Source of the DNA: Pseudomonas sp.
GTDB taxonomy: Bacteria > Pseudomonadota > Gammaproteobacteria > Pseudomonadales > Pseudomonadaceae
Assembly: GCA_029239415.1 (NCBI GenBank)
Contig: JAQZAY010000214.1
Coordinates: 1-6,634 of the forward strand
Reading direction: 5' to 3'
DNA: 6,634 bases
Shown here: one piece after another, positions 1 through 4,130 of the stretch
How positions within the stretch are numbered: the first letter of the stretch is position 1
How the letters are laid out: the number at the start of each line of letters is the position of its first letter
Position numbers and translations under genes: made by a program
The notes under the pieces: generated by a model
The model's database searches: none
What the model was told of the DNA's origin: nothing
The model's input: the letters and a program-made list of their open reading frames with translations, nothing else

Positions 1-3
1 ACC

Positions 4-10
4 AGGAGGT
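4..10 (+). promoter_or_regulatory. Strong Shine-Dalgarno site for the first ORF
   Basis: AGGAGGT is a near-perfect anti-16S match ending only four bases before the ATG at 14. The spacing is shorter than the usual 5-9 bases but still workable. The TAA inside it (10-12) could also be the stop of an upstream gene whose body lies outside the window; only three codons of that frame are visible, so this cannot be settled. Confidence 0.65.
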
Positions 11-13
11 AAC

Positions 14-334
14 ATGCAACCGGTGGTAGGCCAAGACGCACTCGATTCGGCATTGATCGCGTTCGCGCGGTACAAGATCGGGGAAACGAAATTTTCCGCG
101 CTGGAGCGTGCGATGAGTTTCGAGGTCGGCGAGGCGCTTTCCAGGAGCGAATGGGTGAGGTTCTCGATCTCGAAACTGCCGTCGGGTCGTTACCGCATCG
201 CGGACGAGGGGGAAAACGCCATCACGGAGGCAGGCCGCACGCACCTCGCAGCGCTTCGAGCCTCGCAGTCTCACCCTGAGGTCCAGCCGGCTTCACACGG
301 CGTGACGCCCTCGCCCCCCCCTGCACAGGCCTGA
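14..334 (+). CDS. Hypothetical protein, 106 aa, unrecognised family
   Basis: I do not recognise this protein. It has no signal peptide or membrane segment and contains no cysteine. Residues 5-60 look like an amphipathic, mostly helical fold. The stretch around residues 59-80 (GRYRIADEGENAITEAGR, then THLAAL) resembles the wing plus last helix of small winged-helix proteins, where an I-T-x-x-G-R-x-x-L pattern is common; this is only a resemblance. The C-terminal 20 residues are rich in Pro, Ser and Ala and are probably disordered, and they are partly encoded by an eight-C run (314-321). The ATG at 14 is chosen because of the strong ribosome binding site; the next in-frame ATG is at 113. It ends three bases before the ATG of a broken GFA-family gene in the same frame, so the two were probably co-transcribed. 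Reality as a gene is likely; function is unknown. Confidence 0.6.
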   Translation: MQPVVGQDALDSALIAFARYKIGETKFSALERAMSFEVGEALSRSEWVRFSISKLPSGRYRIADEGENAITEAGRTHLAALRASQSHPEVQPASHGVTPSPPPAQA

Positions 335-337
335 GCC

Positions 338-469
338 ATGAACGGAAGCTGTGCCTGCGGCGCCGTCGCCTACGCGATCGACTGCATCGACATGCCGATC
401 AGTCACTGCCACGGTTCGGCCAGGCCACCAGGCGTCCTATGGTGGAGTAAACTCACTGGATCGCCTTAG
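338..469 (+). pseudogene. 5' remnant of a GFA-family (formaldehyde-activating-like, zinc) gene
   Basis: The first 25 codons read M-N-G-S-C-A-C-G-A-V-A-Y with H-C-H at residues 23-25. This is the classic start of GFA/CENP-V family proteins (GSCxCGxVxY, then HCHCxxCRK), small zinc proteins named after glutathione-dependent formaldehyde-activating enzyme. Cys5 and Cys7 of the first zinc pair and Cys24 are present. The next expected cysteine is Gly26, and the rest of the family pattern is gone. The frame runs on through unrelated residues to a TAG at 467-469, giving 43 aa where family members are typically well over 100. The break therefore falls near base 413. No strong ribosome binding site precedes the ATG; translation would rely on coupling to the ORF ending three bases earlier. 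I infer a deletion or rearrangement rather than a functional short protein. A sequencing error is less likely, because no GFA-like continuation is visible in the other frames. Confidence 0.68.
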
Positions 470-679
470 TGCCGTTGGTGATGCTGGCGGGCGCCCTCTC
501 CTCTACGAGCCCTTGTCAGCAGTCGCCCGAAACGGGCCAGCCCTTGGCGCGCGAACCCTGATCGGCGACTATTGTCCGATCGCTGGACCGCGCGCCGCTT
601 GCGGTGGAAATACCAATGCCTCACGTTGCATAGATCGCTGACGGATACGTCAGCCGACCAGATTCCGGAGCTTCCTTCA
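470..679 (+). other. Gene-poor stretch with a possible decayed exported-peptide ORF and a hairpin
   Basis: No convincing gene lies between the GFA remnant and the GAF gene. One frame, open from 451 to a TGA at 559-561, encodes a hydrophobic run (W-I-A-L-V-P-L-V-M-L-A-G-A-L) followed by Ser, Pro, Cys and Gln-rich residues. It looks like the signal sequence of a small secreted or lipoprotein gene. The run has no well-placed ATG, because its frame is closed by TAA at 448-450, and the sequence before the cysteine (S-T-S-P-C) is not a proper lipobox. I read it as a possible remnant. The rest holds inverted repeats and the leader of the next gene. Confidence 0.35.
637..654 (+). repeat. Perfect 7-bp hairpin with GATA loop in the GAF gene leader
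   Basis: GCTGACG (637-643) and CGTCAGC (648-654) are perfect inverted repeats around a four-base GATA loop, 25 bases before the GAF gene start. No T-run follows, so it is unlikely to be an intrinsic terminator. It could be an operator half-site pair or a leader structure. Confidence 0.4.
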
Positions 680-1207
680 ATGCCTTCTTCACACCTGCAG
701 CCTCATGACTACCTGTCTCCCGAAGAGCGCTCGGCGATCGCCGAGATCGAGGCGACGACCAGCATCCTGCGGCTGGTCACCCGGTTGACCGGCATGCGCT
801 TCGCCGGGATCGCCAAGTTCACCGACACCGAGTGGATCACCTGCATGGTGCATGACGTGGGTGAACTGGGGATCGAGGAAGGCGACTGTGAACCGCTGGA
901 AGTCACGCTGTGCAGCGAATTCAAGCGCGATCCGCGAGCATTGCTGGTGCCCAAGATCAGCGCGGACGAACGTTTCGCCACCCGGCCGGTGGTCAAGCGC
1001 TTCGACCTGGAAAGCTACGCCGGCGTGCCGATCTTCATGCCCGATGGCCGCTTGTATGGTGCGCTCTGTGCGCTGGACTCCAAGCCCACGCTTTTCGACA
1101 ACCCGGACCTGGCCGAGACGCTGGACCTGTTCGCGCGTCTGATCGGATGCATCTTCTTCGCCAACCTGACCAGCCTGCCAGTGCCTTCCGAGACCCAGCC
1201 GGCCTGA
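680..1207 (+). CDS. Free-standing GAF-domain protein, 175 aa
   Basis: A single GAF domain spans roughly residues 22-162 and nothing else is attached. The recognisable core is P-K-I-S-A-D-E-R-F (91-99), V-V-K-R-F (104-108), then S-Y-A-G-V-P-I (112-118), P-D-G-R-L-Y-G-A-L-C-A-L-D (121-133). This pattern is typical of GAF sensor domains that precede histidine kinases and diguanylate cyclases. There is no kinase, GGDEF, EAL or DNA-binding module, so any output must go through a partner protein. Five cysteines (55, 70, 78, 130, 157) are present, but I cannot match them to the catalytic set of free methionine-(R)-sulfoxide reductases. The ATG at 680 is chosen because GGAG at 667-670 lies nine bases upstream and the domain begins soon after. 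The frame stays open back to an ATG at 572, but that extension has no ribosome site and looks non-coding. No membrane segments; likely cytosolic. Ligand and role are unknown. Confidence 0.85.
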   Translation: MPSSHLQPHDYLSPEERSAIAEIEATTSILRLVTRLTGMRFAGIAKFTDTEWITCMVHDVGELGIEEGDCEPLEVTLCSEFKRDPRALLVPKISADERFATRPVVKRFDLESYAGVPIFMPDGRLYGALCALDSKPTLFDNPDLAETLDLFARLIGCIFFANLTSLPVPSETQPA

Positions 1208-1384
1208 GACCAGCCTCCTTCGAACCGGGCAGATGACACTGCCCATCGGGGCCTGAAGTTCAGCGCGAATGACCTGCGGTAGCGATTATTTCGTACCCGA
1301 CGAACTGCTCCAAAAAAACTGAATCCTGCTCGTGGCGCCTCAGTCAAGAATCATGAACGCAGTCAATCTGACGAGGTAACAGCC
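1208..1384 (+). other. Intergenic region with a short hairpin and an A-tract
   Basis: This gap separates the GAF gene from the small ORF. It contains a 6-bp inverted repeat, GGGCAG (1227-1232) and CTGCCC (1239-1244), with a six-base loop but no T-run, so it is at best a weak terminator. A run of A residues lies at about 1312-1318. I could not find a convincing -35/-10 pair. A minimal ATG-to-TAA frame of eight codons (1353-1379) ends inside the ribosome binding site of the next ORF. Confidence 0.4.
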
Positions 1385-1534
1385 ATGACCATCGAAGCAG
1401 AGACACTCGTACAACTGACCGAGGCCCTTCAGGAACGCGGCTTGACGCTGGTCTCGGACATCCACTTCACCCGTGCGCCCTACCGGCACAACAACCGTTG
1501 GATCTGCATGGTCGAATATTCGGCGCAGGCATGA
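1385..1534 (+). CDS. Small hypothetical protein, 49 aa
   Basis: The ATG at 1385 is preceded by GAGG (1373-1376) at a good eight-base spacing. The frame runs 49 codons to TGA with codon use typical of the neighbouring genes, and the protein is compact and balanced: an amphipathic N-terminal helix (residues 2-20, with E-A-L-Q-E-R-G) followed by a probable beta segment (L-T-L-V-S-D-I-H-F), a basic loop (R30-A-P-Y-R-H-N-N-R38) and a second strand (W-I-C-M-V-E-Y). This alpha-beta-beta look suggests a small folded soluble protein rather than a random frame. There is no signal peptide. I do not recognise the family and assign no function. It lies 135 bases before tusD and could share its transcript, but hairpins separate the two. 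Confidence 0.6.
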   Translation: MTIEAETLVQLTEALQERGLTLVSDIHFTRAPYRHNNRWICMVEYSAQA

Positions 1535-1545
1535 TCCGCGCGTCA

Positions 1546-1564
1546 CAGCGACGGCCTGTCGCTG
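1546..1564 (+). repeat. Hairpin 1 upstream of the tus operon
   Basis: CAGCGAC (1546-1552) and GTCGCTG (1558-1564) form a perfect 7-bp stem with a five-base loop, starting 12 bases after the small ORF. No T-run follows directly. It may stabilise the 3' end of the upstream transcript or act with the next hairpin. Confidence 0.45.
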
Positions 1565-1570
1565 ACCCGA

Positions 1571-1599
1571 TGCACCTGGCGCCGCGTCGCCAGGATGCA
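1571..1599 (+). repeat. Hairpin 2 upstream of the tus operon, 11 bp with one bulge
   Basis: The sequence TGCA-CCTGGCG (1571-1581) pairs with CGCCAGG-A-TGCA (1588-1599). This gives 7 bp plus 4 bp separated by a single bulged A (1595), around a six-base loop. It is the strongest structure in the gap before tusD. There is no downstream T-run, which argues against a classical intrinsic terminator and leaves a leader structure or protein-binding palindrome as options. Confidence 0.5.
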
Positions 1600-1636
1600 G
1601 GGGACGCGTAAAAGTACGGTACGCCAGGTTTTGCTT

Positions 1637-1642
1637 TATCAT
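1637..1642 (+). promoter_or_regulatory. Possible -10 element for the tus operon
   Basis: TATCAT differs from the sigma-70 consensus at one position and sits 27 bases before the tusD start. No recognisable -35 hexamer lies at the right distance; the bases 17 upstream read GTACGG. A weak or activator-dependent promoter is possible, and chance is also likely. Confidence 0.2.
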
Positions 1643-1669
1643 GGCAGCAGTTACCAGACAGAGCCTTCC

Positions 1670-2062
1670 ATGAGATTCGCCATCGCGGTTTTTTCCCCCG
1701 CCCATGCGCCCTCCTCGCGCCGTGCCCTGCGCTTCGCCGACGCGCTCCTGGCCGGCGGGCATCAGATCGAGCGCTTGTTCTTCTACCAGGACGGTGTCCA
1801 CAGCGCCTCGGGCAACATCGTCGCGCCGCAGGACGAATGCGACATCGCCGCCCAGTGGCGCCAGTTCATCACCGCGCATCGACTCGATGCGGTGGTCTGC
1901 ATCGCCGCGGCCTTGCGCCGGGGCGTACTCGACGCCTCGGAAGCCAGCCGTTACCAGCGTGACGCTGCCAACCTGCCTGCACCCTGGGTGCTGTCGGGCC
2001 TGGGCCAGCTGCACGAAGCGGCACAATCGGCCGACCGGCTGGTCTGCTTCGGAGGCGACTGA
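1670..2062 (+). CDS. tusD: TusD, sulfur-relay protein of tRNA 2-thiouridine synthesis (DsrE family)
   Basis: TusD is the persulfide-carrying subunit of the cytoplasmic TusBCD complex. It accepts sulfur from TusA and hands it to TusE, which supplies MnmA for s2U34 formation in tRNAs for Lys, Glu and Gln. The 130-aa product matches the family length (E. coli 128 aa) and begins M-R-F-A-I like its homologues. The active-site region C-I-A-A-A-L-R-R-G-V places the conserved sulfur-carrying cysteine at residue 77 (E. coli Cys78). The F-F-Y-x-x-G-V segment (37-43) and L-S-G-L-G near residue 110 are also typical. The ATG at 1670 fits the family N-terminus; its ribosome site is weak (GAG at 1661-1663). 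A ten-codon frame starting at 1641 ends with TGA overlapping this ATG, which may help initiation. It is the first gene of the five-gene operon, with tusC starting one base after its stop. Confidence 0.95.
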   Translation: MRFAIAVFSPAHAPSSRRALRFADALLAGGHQIERLFFYQDGVHSASGNIVAPQDECDIAAQWRQFITAHRLDAVVCIAAALRRGVLDASEASRYQRDAANLPAPWVLSGLGQLHEAAQSADRLVCFGGD

Positions 2063-2063
2063 C

Positions 2064-2423
2064 ATGAGCCGATCCCTGCTGATCATCAGCCGCCAGACAC
2101 CTGGAACGGGCCTCGGCGCACGCGAAGCGCTGGACATCGCGCTGGCGGGCGGCGCCTTCGATCTGCCGCTGGGCCTGCTCTTTCTGGACGATGGCGTCTT
2201 CCAACTGCTCGACCGGCAACGGCCCGCGCACCTGGAGCAGAAGAGCCTGGCCGCCAACCTGCAGGCGCTGCCGCTGTTTGGTGTCGAGCAACTGTACGCC
2301 TGCGCTGCCAGCCTCGACAGCCGTGGCCTGGCCGACGCGACCTTGGCCCTGCCGGTCGAGACGCTCGATGAACGGGGGCTGCGCGCCCTGCTTGCCCGCT
2401 TCGACCAGGTGATGACCCTATGA
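2064..2423 (+). CDS. tusC: TusC, sulfur-relay complex subunit (DsrF-like)
   Basis: TusC is a structural subunit of the TusB2C2D2 hexamer that relays sulfur for tRNA wobble-uridine thiolation. The protein is 119 aa, the same length as E. coli TusC. Diagnostic stretches are I-A-L-A-G-G-A-F (25-32), F-L-D-D-G-V-F-Q-L-L (40-49) and C-A-A-S-L-x-x-R-G-L (80-89), matching the family's A-D-G-V-F-Q-L-L and C-A-A-S-L-R-E-R-G-L. The fold is the Rossmann-like DsrE/F type and there are no membrane segments. In the family, only the TusD cysteine is essential for transfer, so Cys80 here is conserved but not assumed catalytic. The start follows the tusD stop after one base, and its stop overlaps tusB in an ATGA. 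Confidence 0.94.
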   Translation: MSRSLLIISRQTPGTGLGAREALDIALAGGAFDLPLGLLFLDDGVFQLLDRQRPAHLEQKSLAANLQALPLFGVEQLYACAASLDSRGLADATLALPVETLDERGLRALLARFDQVMTL

Positions 2424-2719
2424 GCACCACATTGCATGTGATCGCCCATTCGCCGTTCGGCGATGAGCGTCTGTCCAGTTGCCTGCGCCTGCTGGGCGCC
2501 GATGACAGCCTGTTGCTGTGCGGCGAGGCGGTCCAGGCCCTGCGCCACGGCACTGCGCCTCAGGCTCAGTTGCGCGAGGCCGGGTTGCAGGGGCGACTGT
2601 TCGCCTTGGCCGAAGATCTGGAGGCGCGTGACCTGGCAGGCGAGCTGGCCGAGCGTGTCGATTACCCTGGCTTCGTCGACCTCACCCTGCGCCATGACAA
2701 GGTCAACACCTGGCTATGA
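2420..2719 (+). CDS. tusB: TusB, sulfur-relay complex subunit (DsrH-like)
   Basis: TusB completes the TusBCD hexamer of the tRNA thiolation relay. The 99-aa product is close to E. coli TusB (95 aa). The family signature is seen at L-H-V-I-A-H-S-P-F (5-13; family LHxxxxSP), D-S-L-L-L-C-G-E-A-V (29-38; family D-E-L-L-L-x-x-D-G-V), the A-L-A-E-D-L-x-A-R-D-L segment (62-72) and the C-terminal V-D-Y-P-G-F-V-D-L-T (80-89; family I-D-Y-T-D-F-V-x-L-T). TusB is the most divergent of the three Dsr-type subunits, and position within the operon supports the call. It overlaps tusC by four bases at its start and tusE by four at its end, which suggests translational coupling and matched stoichiometry. Confidence 0.93.
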   Translation: MSTTLHVIAHSPFGDERLSSCLRLLGADDSLLLCGEAVQALRHGTAPQAQLREAGLQGRLFALAEDLEARDLAGELAERVDYPGFVDLTLRHDKVNTWL

Positions 2720-3051
2720 ACACACTGACGCTGAACGATCGCCAGGTGCCCCTGGATCAGGACGGTTTCCTGGCCGACCTGCAGGATTGGTCACGTGAAG
2801 TGGCCGAGGCGCTGGCGCTGAACGAAGGCATACCGCTGACGCCCGAACATTGGGAGATCCTCGTACTACTGCGCCGCTTCCACGAGCAGTATGCGCTGTC
2901 ACCGGCTACCCGACCCCTGGTCAAGTACGTGGCGCTGAACCTTGGCGCCGACAAAGGCAATAGCGCTTACCTCAATCGCCTGTTCAACGGCACTCCCGCC
3001 AAACTGGCCGCCAAGCTGGCAGGCCTGCCCAAGCCGACCAATTGCATATGA
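2716..3051 (+). CDS. tusE: TusE, DsrC-family sulfur carrier that interacts with MnmA
   Basis: TusE takes persulfide sulfur from TusD and delivers it to the tRNA thiolase MnmA. The product is 111 aa (E. coli 109). It carries the DsrC/TusE fold markers D-x-D-G-F-L (14-19 region), T-P-E-H-W-E-I-L (42-49), a helical segment with R-x-F-H-E-Q-Y, and the mobile C-terminal arm A-G-L-P-K-P-T-N-C-I. The penultimate Cys110 is the sulfur carrier. It is the only cysteine: position 100, where true dissimilatory DsrC has its second redox cysteine, is Lys. That identifies it as a TusE-type relay protein and not a partner of dissimilatory sulfite reductase. The start overlaps tusB by ATGA, and its stop overlaps the TrpD2-like gene by ATGA. 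Confidence 0.95.
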   Translation: MNTLTLNDRQVPLDQDGFLADLQDWSREVAEALALNEGIPLTPEHWEILVLLRRFHEQYALSPATRPLVKYVALNLGADKGNSAYLNRLFNGTPAKLAAKLAGLPKPTNCI

Positions 3052-4049
3052 CTTCGAACGTTCCCCTGCTCCTCGAGACCCCCGAGGAACATCCCTTCGC
3101 GACTTTCGTGCGAATTCTGGGCAAAGGCAAGCGCGGTGCCCGTGGGCTCTCGCGTGAAGAAGCACGCCAGGCCATGGCCATGATCCTGAGCGGCGACGTC
3201 GAGGAGGCGCAACTGGGCGCCTTTCTGATGCTGCTGCGGCACAAGGAAGAAACGCCCGAAGAGCTGGCGGGCTTCACCGAGGCGGTCCGCGAGGCGCTGA
3301 CGGCCCCTGCCTTGGCCGTGGACCTGGACTGGCCCAGCTACGCCGGCAAGCGCCGTCACCTGCCGTGGTACCTGCTGGCGGCCAAGTGCCTGGCCGCCAA
3401 CGGCGTGCGCATCTTCATGCATGGTGCGGGTGCCCACACTGCAGGCCGCCTGTACACCGAGCAACTGCTCGACCTGCTGCAGATTCCGCTGTGCCGGGAC
3501 TGGGCGGCAGTGGGGGCGGCGCTCGATGAGCACGGCCTGGCCTTCCACCCGCTGCAGGACTGGGCGCCACGTCTGCAGTACCTGATCGACCTGCGCAACG
3601 TACTCGGCCTGCGCTCGCCGATCCACTCGCTGGCCCGTGTACTGAACCCCTTGAAGGCCCGGTGCGCCCTGCAAAGCATCTTCCACCCGGGCTACCAGGC
3701 GGTGCACCGCGAAGCCAGCCGACTGCTGGGCGACCATGCCATCGTGGTCAAGGGTGACGGCGGCGAGATCGAGATCAACCCGGACGTCGTCAGCCACCTG
3801 TATGGCACGACCGACGGCCAGGCGTGGGATGACGAATGGCCCGCCTTGAGCGCGCAACGTCACGTCAAACCGGCCGTCCTCGACCCGAGCCTGCTGCTGG
3901 CGGTCTGGCGCGGCGAGCAGTCGGACAGCTATGGCGAACTGGCCGTGATCGCCACCATGGCCTTGGCACTGCGTGGTCTCGGCCAGCCCCAGGATGCAGC
4001 CTTCGCACAGGCTCGCCAGTATTGGGACGCCCGCACGGCAACGGCCTGA
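3048..4049 (+). CDS. TrpD2/YbiB-like protein (anthranilate phosphoribosyltransferase fold)
   Basis: This 333-aa protein has the glycosyltransferase family 3 layout: a small N-terminal helical domain (about 14-85, with the L-S-R-E-E-A and E-E-A-Q-L-G-A-F-L-M segment), then the phosphoribosyltransferase-like domain. It is usually annotated as glycosyl transferase family protein and corresponds to the TrpD2 group that includes E. coli YbiB, reported to bind nucleic acids and to lack anthranilate phosphoribosyltransferase activity. Catalytic motifs of TrpD are altered here: the GTGGD loop is replaced by S-Y-A-G-K-R-R (97-103), the K-H-G-N-R motif by M-H-G-A-G (124-128), and the metal-binding Asp-Glu is not intact in V-K-G-D-G-G-E-I-E (234-242). 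R183 and L-G-x-R-S-P with the later N-P (200-201) retain the fold signature. ATG at 3048 is chosen over an upstream in-frame TTG because it overlaps the tusE stop as ATGA, as in the two preceding junctions. Tryptophan synthesis is unlikely; a role tied to tRNA or sulfur relay is inferred from coupling alone. Confidence 0.85.
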   Translation: MTSNVPLLLETPEEHPFATFVRILGKGKRGARGLSREEARQAMAMILSGDVEEAQLGAFLMLLRHKEETPEELAGFTEAVREALTAPALAVDLDWPSYAGKRRHLPWYLLAAKCLAANGVRIFMHGAGAHTAGRLYTEQLLDLLQIPLCRDWAAVGAALDEHGLAFHPLQDWAPRLQYLIDLRNVLGLRSPIHSLARVLNPLKARCALQSIFHPGYQAVHREASRLLGDHAIVVKGDGGEIEINPDVVSHLYGTTDGQAWDDEWPALSAQRHVKPAVLDPSLLLAVWRGEQSDSYGELAVIATMALALRGLGQPQDAAFAQARQYWDARTATA

Positions 4050-4087
4050 GCGACAGACCGTCGGCCACCGGCGAACGACCGCCCCTG

Positions 4088-4128
4088 CGTCAGGCTCCAA
4101 GCTGAACGAGCCTGACGAAGGAGCCTGA
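4088..4128 (+). promoter_or_regulatory. Mutually exclusive hairpins in the leader of the glutathione transferase gene
   Basis: CGTCAGGCTC (4088-4097) pairs perfectly with GAGCCTGACG (4108-4117), a 10-bp stem with a ten-base loop. A second copy of GAGCCTGA lies at 4121-4128 and overlaps the ribosome site AAGGAG (4118-4123), which is seven bases before the ATG. The same left arm (4090-4097) could instead pair with this second copy in an 8-bp stem and cover part of the ribosome site. The first stem is longer with a smaller loop, so it should normally win and leave the site free. No T-run follows, so a simple terminator for the upstream operon is not supported. Confidence 0.45.
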
Positions 4129-4130
4129 AC

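Noticed and set aside
615..630. Possible sigma-54 promoter ending in TTGCA before the GAF gene
   Set aside because: The -24 GG element is absent at the required spacing (AATGCC in its place).
351..641. 96-codon frame overlapping the GFA remnant
   Set aside because: It runs out of frame with the clear GFA start and shows no recognisable domain or start signal.
572..679. N-terminal extension of the GAF protein from ATG 572
   Set aside because: No ribosome site, it contains the hairpin at 637-654, and its residues look non-coding; ATG 680 has GGAG at good spacing.
1353..1379. Eight-codon leader frame before the 49-aa ORF
   Set aside because: No ribosome site and no codon pattern typical of an attenuator; most likely chance.
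1595..1669. Extended tusD start at ATG 1595
   Set aside because: It would add 25 residues absent from the family, includes part of hairpin 2, and ATG 1670 matches the homologous M-R-F-A-I start.
1340..2695. 451-codon minus-strand frame opposite tusD, tusC and tusB
   Set aside because: It is antisense to three clear tus genes and has no ribosome site or recognisable domain.
2716..3051. tusE as a dissimilatory DsrC
   Set aside because: Only the penultimate cysteine is present; the second DsrC cysteine is Lys, and no dsrAB genes are in the window.
3048..4049. TrpD2-like gene as genuine anthranilate phosphoribosyltransferase (trpD)
   Set aside because: The GTGGD, KHGN and metal-binding motifs are altered and no trp genes are nearby.
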